In this document: positions 17,764-26,603 of the stretch, in pieces
Layout: each line of letters opens with the position of its first letter
How positions within the stretch are numbered: position 1 is the stretch's first letter
Assembly: GCF_002355955.1 (NCBI RefSeq)
Contig: NZ_AP017368.1
Coordinates: forward strand, 248,001-312,000
Direction of reading: 5' to 3'
Source of the DNA: Candidatus Desulfovibrio trichonymphae
GTDB lineage: Bacteria; Desulfobacterota; Desulfovibrionia; Desulfovibrionales; Desulfovibrionaceae
DNA: 64,000 nt
Position numbers and translations under genes: made by a program
Notes under the pieces: model-generated
The model's input: the letters and a program-made list of their open reading frames with translations, nothing else
What the model was told of the DNA's origin: nothing
The model's database searches: none

Positions 17764-18708
17764 ATGCCGCAGCCGGTTTTGCTTTTTCCCGGCCAGGGTT
17801 CACAGAAATCCGGAATGGGGCGGGATATTGCCGAATTTTCGTCAGAGGCCATGGATTTCTGGAAACAGGCCGAGCGCATAAGTCGTTTGCCTTTGCGCGA
17901 AATCTACTGGGAAGGGGACGAACAGGCCATGAGCGACACGCGTGCCCTTCAGCCTGCCCTGACTGTGGTCAATCTGAATCTTTGGCGCGAGATGGCCGGA
18001 AAAACCGCTCCGCGTGGGGCAGCCGGCCACAGCCTTGGCGAATTCAGCGCGCTTGCCGCCGCCGGGGTTCTTTCGCCTACGGATGTGCTTGAACTGACGG
18101 CCTTGCGTGGCCGGCTGATGGCCGAAGCCGATCCTGATGGCAGGGGCGGCATGGCCGCCCTGCTGAAACTTGACGCGGCGGCGGTGACGGAAGTTGTCGG
18201 CGAGGCGGCCGGGGAGACACATGAGCTTTTGTTCATCGCCAATTACAATACTCCGGCCCAGACAGTCGTCAGCGGACACAGGGCAGCGGTGGCGCTGGCG
18301 TGTCAAAAAGCAAAAGACCGCAATGGGCGCGGCGTTGAACTAAAAGTCAGCGGGGCGTTTCACAGCCCCATGATGAGGGAGGCGGCGGGCGAGCTGGCAG
18401 TGCGGCTCAGGGAGGCTGTCTGGCGGCACCCTCGCTTCCCTGTGTATTGCAATATGCGCGGTGCCGCCGTCCACGACGGTGAAAGCGCGAAGGAAAGCCT
18501 GCTTGAACAGATGATCTCTCCTGTGCGCTGGGTGGAAACCGTGCGCAATCAGTATAATGACGGCGCGCGCTTTTGGCTTGAACTCGGCACAAAAGCGCTG
18601 CTCGGCAAGATGGTGAAACCCTGTCTTGCATCTTGTGCGGACGATGTTGACGCTCCGCGTGTCGACCTCGTCAGTGATTTTGCAGGTGTCACATCCTTCA
18701 GTCTGTAA
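17764..18708 (+). CDS. fabD: Malonyl-CoA:ACP transacylase
   Basis: Loads malonyl groups onto acyl carrier protein for fatty-acid synthesis. The N-terminal FPGQGSQ, nucleophile elbow GHSLGEFSAL (Ser near residue 88) and the later GAFHSPMM His motif are all present. 314 residues. ATG 17764 follows a GGGGAGAA site; an in-frame upstream ATG at 17746 is less likely. The stretch 17567-17763 between divergent rsmG and fabD is AT-rich and must carry both promoters. Confidence 0.92.
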   Translation: MPQPVLLFPGQGSQKSGMGRDIAEFSSEAMDFWKQAERISRLPLREIYWEGDEQAMSDTRALQPALTVVNLNLWREMAGKTAPRGAAGHSLGEFSALAAAGVLSPTDVLELTALRGRLMAEADPDGRGGMAALLKLDAAAVTEVVGEAAGETHELLFIANYNTPAQTVVSGHRAAVALACQKAKDRNGRGVELKVSGAFHSPMMREAAGELAVRLREAVWRHPRFPVYCNMRGAAVHDGESAKESLLEQMISPVRWVETVRNQYNDGARFWLELGTKALLGKMVKPCLASCADDVDAPRVDLVSDFAGVTSFSL

Positions 18709-18729
18709 TTTGTCAAGGATACCAAAAAG

Positions 18730-20385
18730 ATGCGCGCCATAGATACATTGCGCACCGCCCTCGCGGCAATACTTGCTGAAGAAGGCCTCGCCTGGCCGTC
18801 AAAAACCGTCATTAAACCGCCGCGTGACGTCGGACACGGCGATCTTTCCGTCAACACGGCAATGCTGTTGGCCAAAGAGGCCGGGATGCCGCCACGCGCG
18901 CTGGCCGAAAAATTCGCCCTTAAACTTTTTGAGCATTGTCCCGATCTGGAACGGGCCGACCCGGCCGGGCCAGGTTTTTGCAACGTCACGTTCAATCAGG
19001 CCTTCTGGCGGCGTACAGTGTGCGATGTTGAGGCCGCAGGTGAAAACTTCGGCGCGAGCTGTGTCGGGCAGGGGCGCAAGGTGCTTTTGGAGTATGTTTC
19101 CGCCAACCCCACCGGGCCACTGCACATAGGGCACGGCAGAGGCGCCGCCGTGGGCGACAGCCTTGCGCGCTTGCTGCGCAAGACAGGGTATCTTGTGGAT
19201 ACGGAATATTATATCAACGATGCCGGACGGCAAATGCGGCTTCTTGGCCTTTCTGTCTGGCTCAGGGCGCTTGAACTGGTCGGCCGGCCTGTGACATGGC
19301 CTGAAGAATATTATCGCGGCGAGTATATCAGGGATATCGCCGGAAAGATGCTTGCCGCCATGCCTTCTCTTCCCGACTTGCCAGAATCTGAAGGGCTGGA
19401 ACGTTGTTATGCGTGGGCGGCGGAAGAAATTCTGATCGGGATCAAGGCTGATCTTCGCAATTTCCGCGTGGAACATCAGAGCTGGTTTTCGGAAAAATCC
19501 CTGCTTGGACGCGGGGCTGTGGATGCGGCTTTTGCCGGGTTGGCAAAAGCGGGCTATACTTACACGCGGGACAATGCTTTCTGGTTTGCCACGGAAAAGC
19601 TGGGCGACGACAGGAATCGTGTTCTGAAAAAATCTGACGGCAGTCTGACCTATTTTGCTGCCGACATTGCTTACCATCATGACAAATTTGAACGCGGCTA
19701 TGAATTTCTCATCGACATTTGGGGCGCGGATCACCACGGTTATATAGCGCGGATGCGCGCGGCGATGGCGGCTATGAACCGGTCTGCCGACAGCTTTAAC
19801 GTGGTCTTGGTTCAACTGGTTAATCTTTTGCGCGACGGCAGGCCTGTCAGCATGTCCACCCGTGCCGGCACATTTGAAACGCTGGCCGATGTGATACAGG
19901 AAGTCGGCGTTGATGCGGCTCGTTTTATGTTTCTTTCACGCAAAAGCGACAGCCCGCTGGATTTTGATCTGGATCTCGTCAAACAGCGCTGTCTTGACAA
20001 TCCTGTGTACTATGTGCAGTACGCCCATGCCAGGATTCACGCCGTGCTGCGCCGCGCGGAAGATCGCGGGATCACGCTGCCGAAGACAGTGACGGAAGAG
20101 GCGCTGCTGCGTCTTGACACTCCGGAAGACACAGGCCTGCTGCGCAAGGCCGCCGCTTATGGAGATACGCTGGCCGCCGCGGCCAGAGCGTTGGCGACAC
20201 AGTACGTAAGCCGCTATTTGACGGAATTGGCGGGGCTTTTGCACAGTTATTACGCGAAACATCAGGTGATCATGTCTGGCGACATGCCGCGCACGACGGC
20301 CCGCCTTGCGCTGTTGCGGGCCGTTGCCCAAGTGCTGCGCAACGGCCTTGACATTTTAGGGGTCAGTGCCCCTGAGAGCATGTAG
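18730..20385 (+). CDS. argS: Arginyl-tRNA synthetase
   Basis: Class I synthetase, 551 residues. It has the N-terminal Add-1 domain (residues 1-100), the HIGH motif in PTGPLHIGHGRGAAVGDS near 120, the ADIAYHHDK region, a degenerate KMSKS equivalent at PVSMSTRAG near 375, and an anticodon-binding helical domain at the C-terminus. It lies 21 bases after fabD and just before a SPOR-domain gene. Confidence 0.95.
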   Translation: MRAIDTLRTALAAILAEEGLAWPSKTVIKPPRDVGHGDLSVNTAMLLAKEAGMPPRALAEKFALKLFEHCPDLERADPAGPGFCNVTFNQAFWRRTVCDVEAAGENFGASCVGQGRKVLLEYVSANPTGPLHIGHGRGAAVGDSLARLLRKTGYLVDTEYYINDAGRQMRLLGLSVWLRALELVGRPVTWPEEYYRGEYIRDIAGKMLAAMPSLPDLPESEGLERCYAWAAEEILIGIKADLRNFRVEHQSWFSEKSLLGRGAVDAAFAGLAKAGYTYTRDNAFWFATEKLGDDRNRVLKKSDGSLTYFAADIAYHHDKFERGYEFLIDIWGADHHGYIARMRAAMAAMNRSADSFNVVLVQLVNLLRDGRPVSMSTRAGTFETLADVIQEVGVDAARFMFLSRKSDSPLDFDLDLVKQRCLDNPVYYVQYAHARIHAVLRRAEDRGITLPKTVTEEALLRLDTPEDTGLLRKAAAYGDTLAAAARALATQYVSRYLTELAGLLHSYYAKHQVIMSGDMPRTTARLALLRAVAQVLRNGLDILGVSAPESM

Positions 20386-20399
20386 GAGGCAACGCAGCA

Positions 20400-21233
20400 A
20401 TGCCGCAGCCGCTGCGCAAGGTGCGCGCGAGAAACGTTTCAGCAGACAGGGATCCGCGCCGTTTTACCGTCAGATTTTCCTCCGTGGCTGTTCTGGCGGG
20501 CTGTCTTGTACTGGCGGCGGCTGTCGGCTGGGCCTTTTATATGGGTTTGATGGTGGGGCGCGGGCAGAACCCGGCACAGCGCGTGGGACAGATGGCAACT
20601 ATTATGCAAGGGGATAAACAGAAGAATCCCGTGCAGGAAGACGGTAATGCGCCGTCCGCGGTGCCGGGCGCTTCCGGGCAGGTCACGGAAAATCCGCAGG
20701 CGGAACCGATGCGACATGGCGCGGCCGCGGCGCCGGATGACAAAGACTCTTCTGCTCTTGCGGCGGCAGAGACTGAAGGTGACAAAAAAAAGAACGAGCA
20801 GCATGAGCCTTTTGACAGCCCCCAGGGCGAGGGTTGGGCCGCATGGGGCATACGCAACGCGCCCGCAGCCGGCGCGCCGTCACGAGACAAAGCGCCGGGC
20901 GCCGGGTCGATTATGTCGAAAAGAGATGCTGACGGAACAGCTTCAACCTTGCCGGCAGATCCGAAAATGCCGCTTTTTGACTATGTTTTTCAGGTTGCCG
21001 CTTTCAAGAACAAGGCGGAAGCGAACGATTTGTGTGCGCGGCTGGAAGGCGGGGGCTTTCGCGCGCGTCAGGCCAAAAGCGGCAAGGTGTTTTTGGTGTT
21101 GGTCAGTCTGCGCGGCGCGGAAACTGATGCGGCAAATCTGCGTGAAAAAATGCGCAAGCTGAAACTGGGCATGCCGATTGTGCAATCTAAAAAAAACGTC
21201 GGCATCAACGGCAGCCGAAAGCCCAAACATTGA
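20400..21233 (+). CDS. SPOR-domain membrane protein
   Basis: 277 residues. A short basic cytoplasmic start is followed by one membrane helix (residues about 24-45, ending FYMGLMVGRG). Then comes a long low-complexity linker rich in Ala, Pro, Gly and charged residues. The C-terminal SPOR domain (about 195-265) contains FQVAAFKNKAEANDLCARL and VFLVLVSLRG. SPOR domains bind denuded peptidoglycan glycans, often at the division site, so a septal or wall-associated role is plausible. Co-transcribed with argS, as is common in Desulfovibrio relatives. Confidence 0.8.
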   Translation: MPQPLRKVRARNVSADRDPRRFTVRFSSVAVLAGCLVLAAAVGWAFYMGLMVGRGQNPAQRVGQMATIMQGDKQKNPVQEDGNAPSAVPGASGQVTENPQAEPMRHGAAAAPDDKDSSALAAAETEGDKKKNEQHEPFDSPQGEGWAAWGIRNAPAAGAPSRDKAPGAGSIMSKRDADGTASTLPADPKMPLFDYVFQVAAFKNKAEANDLCARLEGGGFRARQAKSGKVFLVLVSLRGAETDAANLREKMRKLKLGMPIVQSKKNVGINGSRKPKH

Positions 21234-21240
21234 GGAAACT

Positions 21241-22035
21241 GTGGCGAAACTGCGCAACCTGCCGGCTTATGTGGGGCGTTCGTTTCTTGGCGGCGTTGGC
21301 GCTGTGGGCGGCACGACCTTGTTCATGCTGCTCGGCTTAAGCCGGATTTTTTCAAGCGCTAAAATTTTCCCTAGAACATTCAGGCAACTCTATGTGATCG
21401 GGTATCAATCGCTTTTTGTGATTTTGCTGATCGGCATTTTTTGCGGCATGGTGATTGGCCTGCAGGGATATTATACATTGGTTCGGTTCGGTTCTGTCGG
21501 CTTTTTGGGGTCAGCGGTTTCCCTTACCCTGATTCGCGAGCTCGGGCCCGTGCTGACGGCGATCATGCTCACCGGCAGGGCAGGCTCATCCATGGCGGCG
21601 GAAATAGGCGTTATGCGCATCACGGATCAGATTGACGCTCTGGATGTGCTGGACATACATCCCATGAGTTACCTTGTCAGTCCGCGTCTTCTGGCCGCGA
21701 TGATTTCTTTTCCCCTGCTCACGGCAATTTTTGACGTGATCGGCATTGTCGGCGGCTATCTGACAGGCGTGCTGATGCTGGATATCAACGAGGGGGCTTA
21801 TTTTTACCGTATCGCCAGTTCCGTTGAGATGTCCGACGTGGCGGGCGGTTTTATCAAGGCCCTGGTTTTCGGCCTCCTTGTCACGACAGTCTGTTGCCGG
21901 CAGGGGTATAACACGCATCGTCGTCGCGACAGCGCTGGTCCCGAGGCTGTGGGTAACGCGACAACATCGGCTGTCGTCATTTCCTGTGTGCTTATACTGG
22001 CCTCTGATTATGTTCTGACTTCTTTTTTGCTTTAG
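21241..22035 (+). CDS. mlaE: Phospholipid ABC transporter permease MlaE
   Basis: Inner-membrane permease of the Mla pathway, which moves phospholipids between outer and inner membranes. About 264 residues; GTG start at 21241 follows the SPOR stop and a TGAGGAA site. Family landmarks are GMVIGLQGYYTLVRFG near residue 70, LTLIRELGPVLTAIMLTGRAG near 100, AEIGVMRITDQIDALDVL, and the later RQGYNTHRR with GPEAVGNATTSAVV. A longer frame from 21178 overlaps the SPOR gene and is unlikely. Confidence 0.92.
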   Translation: MAKLRNLPAYVGRSFLGGVGAVGGTTLFMLLGLSRIFSSAKIFPRTFRQLYVIGYQSLFVILLIGIFCGMVIGLQGYYTLVRFGSVGFLGSAVSLTLIRELGPVLTAIMLTGRAGSSMAAEIGVMRITDQIDALDVLDIHPMSYLVSPRLLAAMISFPLLTAIFDVIGIVGGYLTGVLMLDINEGAYFYRIASSVEMSDVAGGFIKALVFGLLVTTVCCRQGYNTHRRRDSAGPEAVGNATTSAVVISCVLILASDYVLTSFLL

Positions 22036-22043
22036 GCTGTCTT

Positions 22044-22859
22044 ATGCATAACTGGGATATAGAATTTGTTCACCTTGACGCCGGGTACGGCGAACGCGCC
22101 GTGCTGCGCGACATATGCGCCGTGTTGCCCGCAGGCAGGATTTCCGTGATTCTCGGAGAATCCGGCTGCGGCAAATCCACGTTGCTGAAGCACATCATCG
22201 GGCTTTCTCAACCTATGGCCGGCACTGTGCGTATAGATGGTCAGGATTTTTTTGCCTTGAAAGCCGCCGCATTTCGTCGTGTACGGCGTCAGATGGGCGT
22301 TCTTTTTCAAGACGGCGCGCTTTTGGGCGCGCTGTCTCTGGCTGAAAATGTGGCCCTGCCTTTGAGCGAACATTTTGCCCTGCCGAAGCCCCTGCTCCGC
22401 GAAGCGGCATTGCGTGTGCTCGGCATGGTCGGCCTGCAGGATTTTGCCGATTATTACCCCAACCAGCTTTCCGGAGGCATGCGCAAACGGGCTGGTCTGG
22501 CGCGGGCGATTATAGCTGAACCGCGCATCCTGCTCTGTGATGAACCCACTTCAGGGCTTGATCCTGTGACGGCCGCCAGAATGGATGAGCTGCTGCTGTC
22601 CATGCACGAGCAGTTTGCCGACATGACGCTTGTTGTCGTAAGCCATGATCTCGCCAGTTTTCGGGCCATTGCGGAGCATGCGCTGGTGCTCAGGGACGGC
22701 AGCGCGATTTTTTCCGGACGGCCGGATGAACTGGAACGCGGTGAAGATCCCTATGTGCGGCAGTTTTTGCAGCGTCAATCCGGAGATCGGAGCAAGGCTC
22801 AGCGCGCGGCGCTGAATCCGATTGCGCGCGCCGCGCTGGATGCCTGGCTTGCATCCTGA
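22044..22859 (+). CDS. mlaF: Phospholipid ABC transporter ATPase MlaF
   Basis: Cytoplasmic ATPase of the Mla transporter, 271 residues. It has Walker [10 protein letters not shown] near residue 38, the Q-loop in GVLFQDGALLGALS, signature LSGGMRKRAGLAR and Walker B LLCDEPTSGLD, followed by the H-loop VVVSHD. The ATG lies 8 bases after mlaE. The basic C-terminal tail (GDRSKAQRA...) is slightly longer than in E. coli. Confidence 0.93.
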   Translation: MHNWDIEFVHLDAGYGERAVLRDICAVLPAGRISVILGESGCGKSTLLKHIIGLSQPMAGTVRIDGQDFFALKAAAFRRVRRQMGVLFQDGALLGALSLAENVALPLSEHFALPKPLLREAALRVLGMVGLQDFADYYPNQLSGGMRKRAGLARAIIAEPRILLCDEPTSGLDPVTAARMDELLLSMHEQFADMTLVVVSHDLASFRAIAEHALVLRDGSAIFSGRPDELERGEDPYVRQFLQRQSGDRSKAQRAALNPIARAALDAWLAS

Positions 22860-22898
22860 TCTCAAAGAATAATAAAAAAGCGGTTCTTGGCATCTCTG

Positions 22899-22915
22899 CC
22901 CCGGCTTTGCCGGGG
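22899..22915 (+). other. GC-rich hairpin in the mlaF-mlaD gap
   Basis: A perfect 7-base stem with a 3-base TTT loop (CCCCGGC-TTT-GCCGGGG) lies between mlaF and mlaD, the only sizeable gap (148 bases) in the mla cluster. No T-run follows, so it is not a standard terminator. It could act as a processing or attenuation structure. Confidence 0.45.
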
Positions 22916-23007
22916 GTATATGACAAAATTGTTGACAATTTTTGCCGCCGTGAATAACAATTGCACCGTCTGCGCAACGCAGCGATACTGTGGAGCCTGA
23001 GTCAATC

Positions 23008-23460
23008 ATGATGAACAGCGTCCGTGAAACCGCCGTTGGCGTCTTTGTGCTGCTGGGCCTTGTCTGCGTGGCATGGCTGACTGTCAAACTGGGTAAAATG
23101 GAAGTTTTTTCAAGTCAGGGCTTTGAGCTTTCCGCCAGGTTTGATTCAGCTTCCGGGCTGCGCGTGGGAGCGGATGTTGAAATTGCGGGCGTGCCTGTCG
23201 GGCACGTTGTCAATATCACACTTGATCCTGATCCGCTCCGTACGCAGGCCGTGGTGCGTTTGCGGCTTGCGGCAGATTTCCGCCTTTCTGACGACAGTAT
23301 CGCTTCCATCAAAACAAGCGGTCTGATCGGCGATAAATATATCAGCCTTTCGCGTGGGGGCTCGGAGAAGCTGCTTGTTTCGGACGGCATGATAAAAGAA
23401 ACGGAATCCGCTGTTGATTTGGAATCTCTGATCGGCAAATATGCCTTTGGGGGTGTATGA
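23008..23460 (+). CDS. mlaD: Phospholipid-binding MCE-domain protein MlaD
   Basis: Inner-membrane anchored periplasmic subunit of the Mla transporter. One N-terminal membrane helix (AVGVFVLLGLVCVAWLTV) is followed by a single MCE domain (FSARFDSASGLRVGADVEIAGV type segment near residue 45-65, then GLIGDKYISLSRGG near 105). About 150 residues matches single-MCE MlaD. ATGs at 23008 and 23011 and a GTG at 22990 are possible; 23008 is chosen. Its stop overlaps the mlaC start (ATGA). Confidence 0.92.
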   Translation: MMNSVRETAVGVFVLLGLVCVAWLTVKLGKMEVFSSQGFELSARFDSASGLRVGADVEIAGVPVGHVVNITLDPDPLRTQAVVRLRLAADFRLSDDSIASIKTSGLIGDKYISLSRGGSEKLLVSDGMIKETESAVDLESLIGKYAFGGV

Positions 23461-24113
23461 ACATGAGTCTTTCATGGTCATGGCGTCGCGCGCTTGCTGT
23501 TTGCTGTGCCGCTTTTTTGTTGTGTTCGGCCGCTCCCTCTTCTGCAGCAGATTCTTTTTCTGTGGCGCAGGCCCGTCAGTCTCTGGAAGTTTCCATAACC
23601 CGTATTTTGAACTGCATTAAAAATCCTGATTACGTCAATCCGGCTACGCGCGGCCCCTTGCGCCAGCAGATTGAGGATGAAGTGCTGCATATTTTTGACT
23701 TCAGGGAATTTTCCTCACGCACAGTCGGGCAGCGCTGGCATGTTTTTACTCCGGAGCAGCAGCAGCGGTTCAGCGACGCGTTTGCCGACCTTTTGATTTC
23801 CACCTATCTGAATAAAATTGACGGTTATAACGGCGAGCGGGTGGTCTACACAGGTCAGGCGTCTTCCTCGAACGACCGTACTGAGGTGCGCACGGTTATC
23901 ACCATGAAAGACGTTAAAAAAGTGCCTGTGGCGTATCGCATGCTGCCGAAGGACGGTTCCTGGAGAGTCTATGACGTGCTGATTGAAGGCGTCAGTCTTG
24001 TCAAAAATTACCGCGCGCAGTTTCAGGATATCCTGAACAAGACGGAGGCTGACAAGCTCATAGAACGCATACAGGCAAAAGCTGATGAAATGCGGCGGCA
24101 ACATGCGAAATAA
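23457..24113 (+). CDS. mlaC: Periplasmic phospholipid shuttle MlaC
   Basis: Soluble periplasmic carrier between MlaA and MlaFED. It has an N-terminal signal peptide (hydrophobic stretch, cleavage near SSAADS) and the Ttg2D/MlaC fold landmarks: IFDFREFSSRTVGQRW near residue 80, FTPEQQQRFSDAFADLL, and VYDVLIEGVSLVKNYRAQF near 180. 218 residues. Start at 23457 overlaps mlaD by four bases; ATG 23463 is an alternative. Confidence 0.92.
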   Translation: MNMSLSWSWRRALAVCCAAFLLCSAAPSSAADSFSVAQARQSLEVSITRILNCIKNPDYVNPATRGPLRQQIEDEVLHIFDFREFSSRTVGQRWHVFTPEQQQRFSDAFADLLISTYLNKIDGYNGERVVYTGQASSSNDRTEVRTVITMKDVKKVPVAYRMLPKDGSWRVYDVLIEGVSLVKNYRAQFQDILNKTEADKLIERIQAKADEMRRQHAK

Positions 24114-24948
24114 ATCCGTATTATTGCCCTTGCTCTGCGCCCTGCTGTGCGTTTTTTTCTGGCTGTCGTCCGGTTTCTGCGCTATTGCAGCAACGGCGCG
24201 GCAGCCTGTTGCACCGGCGCTGTCCGCTGTGTACGCCCAAAGCCCTGCGCTGCCGTCGGAGGCTGTGACGGTTCATCCCAACGGACAGGTGAAAAAGACT
24301 GAAAATCTGGATGATTATGAAGATTACATCGCGGCGGCAAACATTGCGGATCCTTTGGAGCCGTGGAATCGTTTCTGGTTCGGATTTAATAACATCTTTT
24401 ATCTGCATGTCGCCAGACCGGTGTATAATGCCTATTCTTTTGTTGCTCCGCGTCAGTTCCGCAGCGGCATGAAGAATTTTTTTTCCAATCTGCTTTTCCC
24501 CGTGCGCTTTGTAAACAATATTCTTCAATTGCGATTTCTGGAGGCCGGTGTGGAATTCGGCCATTTTTTTATTAACACCACCTCCAGTTTCGGCCTCGCG
24601 GACGTCGCAAAAAATAAAAAAACCATTGTGCCGGTTGATCCGGATGGTGAAGACTTTGGTCAGACTTTGGGGAGATGGGGCATCGGTCACGGATTTTATA
24701 TTGTCTGGCCTTTTATCGGCCCCAGCTCGCCCCGTGACAGTCTGGGCAGGATCGGCGATCTCCTTACCGATCCTTTTTTCTATGTCCACCCGTGGGAACT
24801 GGCTGCGGGCTCAGAAGGGGCGTTGCGTTTTAATGCGTTGGGGGACGTGCTGCCGCTTTATGAAGACATGAACAGCGCCGCCGTGGATCCGTATATTGCC
24901 ATGCGTCAGGCCTATGTCAATTTCCGCAGCACCCAGGTGAGACGTTAG
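24103..24948 (+). CDS. mlaA: Outer-membrane lipid asymmetry protein MlaA (VacJ)
   Basis: Outer-membrane component that removes phospholipids from the outer leaflet and hands them to MlaC. The VacJ core is clear: DPLEPWNRFWFGFNN near residue 80, FFSNLLFPVRFVNN, FGQTLGRWGIGHGFYIVWP near 185 and PSSPRDSLGRIGD. An N-terminal signal-like helix is present, but I see no canonical lipobox (the Cys residues have no small residue pattern before them), so lipidation is doubtful. ATG 24103 overlaps the mlaC end. Confidence 0.88.
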   Translation: MRNKSVLLPLLCALLCVFFWLSSGFCAIAATARQPVAPALSAVYAQSPALPSEAVTVHPNGQVKKTENLDDYEDYIAAANIADPLEPWNRFWFGFNNIFYLHVARPVYNAYSFVAPRQFRSGMKNFFSNLLFPVRFVNNILQLRFLEAGVEFGHFFINTTSSFGLADVAKNKKTIVPVDPDGEDFGQTLGRWGIGHGFYIVWPFIGPSSPRDSLGRIGDLLTDPFFYVHPWELAAGSEGALRFNALGDVLPLYEDMNSAAVDPYIAMRQAYVNFRSTQVRR

Positions 24949-24960
24949 CGTGTCTCCCGG

Positions 24961-25950
24961 ATGAAGCCTGCTGTCGTAGGCTCGCTCCGCATGGAGCATC
25001 TTTCTGTGTATTTCGCGCATGAAGGAGAGCCTCTCGCCGCGGTCAACAATGTGGACCTCGCTCTTCCCCCCGGCGCCGTGACCTGCCTTGTCGGAGAATC
25101 CGGCTGCGGCAAAAGTCTCACAGCTCGCGCCGTTCTGCGTCTGATGCCTGAAAAGTCAGCAATCAGCGGGCGCATTTTTCTTGGAGACACAGACATTCTC
25201 GCTCTTTCAGAAATCGAATTGCGGCGTTTTAGGGGGCGTCGGGCAGCCATGGTTTTTCAGGAACCCATGACGTCGCTCAATCCTGTATTGACAGTGGGCG
25301 AACAGGCGGCGGAGCCCCTGCGGCTGCACTTCGGCATGACCCGCGCGCAAGCCCGTCAGGAGACGGAAGATCTTTTTGCCGAAGTTGGCATTCCCGCGCC
25401 TCGGAGCCGTTATGACGACTATCCCCATCAGCTTTCCGGCGGCATGCGGCAGCGGGTTATGATCGCTATGGCTCTTGCGTGCCGGCCGGAACTCCTGCTC
25501 GCTGACGAGCCCACAACGGCTCTTGACGCGACAGTACAGGGGCAGATTCTGCGGCTTTTTGCTGATCAGATGCGGGAATGGGGCATGACTGTGCTTTTTA
25601 TCACGCATGATCTGGGCATTGTGGCGCAAATCGCGGACGTTGTGGGGGTCATGTACGCAGGACGGCTTGTGGAAGACGCGCCTGCCGGAGAGTTTTTTGC
25701 TGCGCCTCGTCATCCGTACAGCAGGGGGCTCATGCGTTCAGCGCCGGGGCGACAGTCCATGCGTCTCAAGCGTCTGCCCGCCATTGACGGTGTGGTTCCT
25801 GCCTTGCGGGATATTCCTCTGGGCTGTCCTTTTCAGCCGCGCTGCGCCGAAGCGCTGCCCCGCTGCAGTGAGGCAATGCCGCCGCTGTTTGCCGACGGCA
25901 GCGGTCGGACGGCCTGCTGGCGGGCGGAACCCTCATTTTCTTCGCGGTGA
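24961..25950 (+). CDS. Oligopeptide/dipeptide ABC transporter ATPase (OppD/DppD type)
   Basis: 329 residues with Walker [10 protein letters not shown] near residue 44, [10 protein letters not shown], signature LSGGMRQRV, Walker [12 protein letters not shown] and H-loop FITHDLG. The C-terminal oligopeptide-type extension contains [15 protein letters not shown], the Cys-rich motif of OppD/DppD/OppF. No permease, binding protein or second ATPase is adjacent. It sits between mlaA and yigZ, overlapping or abutting the latter. The substrate is unknown. Confidence 0.85.
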   Translation: MKPAVVGSLRMEHLSVYFAHEGEPLAAVNNVDLALPPGAVTCLVGESGCGKSLTARAVLRLMPEKSAISGRIFLGDTDILALSEIELRRFRGRRAAMVFQEPMTSLNPVLTVGEQAAEPLRLHFGMTRAQARQETEDLFAEVGIPAPRSRYDDYPHQLSGGMRQRVMIAMALACRPELLLADEPTTALDATVQGQILRLFADQMREWGMTVLFITHDLGIVAQIADVVGVMYAGRLVEDAPAGEFFAAPRHPYSRGLMRSAPGRQSMRLKRLPAIDGVVPALRDIPLGCPFQPRCAEALPRCSEAMPPLFADGSGRTACWRAEPSFSSR

Positions 25951-25961
25951 CGCCGGCGGCC

Positions 25962-26603
25962 ATGCGCTTCCCGATTCCCGCCGCTTCCGCGGAACAGCCG
26001 TACTGCACAGAGCTCGTTGTGCGCCGCAGTCGTTTTATGGCCCAATGCGCACACACGCCGGATGCCGGGTCCGCCAAGGCCTTTATTGAGGCTACAGGCC
26101 GTTGCCGCAACGACGCTGATCATAATTGCTGGGCGTATGCGGCGGGAGCTCCCGGAGATACCGCACATATCGGCTCGTCGGACGACGGCGAGCCGCACGG
26201 CACAGCCGGGCGGCCCATGCTCAGCGTGCTTCTGCACTGCGGCATCGGAGAATTGTGTGTTGTTGTCAGCCGGTGGTTCGGCGGCGTCAAACTGGGAACC
26301 GGCGGCCTTGTTCGGACATATCAGGACGCCGTGCGCGAAAATCTGGCAAATCTTGCGCTGGCGGAGCGCATTCCCTCACAGCAGGTCGCCGTTACGCTGA
26401 AATATGCGCATCTGGCTGGGATGCATCGCCTTTTGCCCCTTTGGGAAGCGCGCATCATGGAACAGTCCTGCGAAGATGCGGCAAAGCTGCGCATTGAGCT
26501 GCCGCAGGCGCATGTTCAGAATTTTGAGCAGGCGCTAGCAAACATGTCTAACGGGACGGCAATATTTCACCGGACGGGAGGCGAAGTCTACGGCAAAATC
26601 TGA
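25962..26603 (+). CDS. yigZ: YigZ/IMPACT family protein
   Basis: Family of cytoplasmic proteins related to eukaryotic IMPACT; biochemical role not settled. It has SRFMAQCAHT near residue 25, the diagnostic SDDGEPHGTAGRPML near 70, and VVVSRWFGGVKLGTGGLVR near 100, followed by the ferredoxin-like C-terminal domain. 213 residues. ATG 25962 matches the usual N-terminus; GTG 25947 overlapping the upstream stop is an alternative. Its 3' end overlaps the convergent adaptor pseudogene by 16 bases. Confidence 0.85.
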   Translation: MRFPIPAASAEQPYCTELVVRRSRFMAQCAHTPDAGSAKAFIEATGRCRNDADHNCWAYAAGAPGDTAHIGSSDDGEPHGTAGRPMLSVLLHCGIGELCVVVSRWFGGVKLGTGGLVRTYQDAVRENLANLALAERIPSQQVAVTLKYAHLAGMHRLLPLWEARIMEQSCEDAAKLRIELPQAHVQNFEQALANMSNGTAIFHRTGGEVYGKI

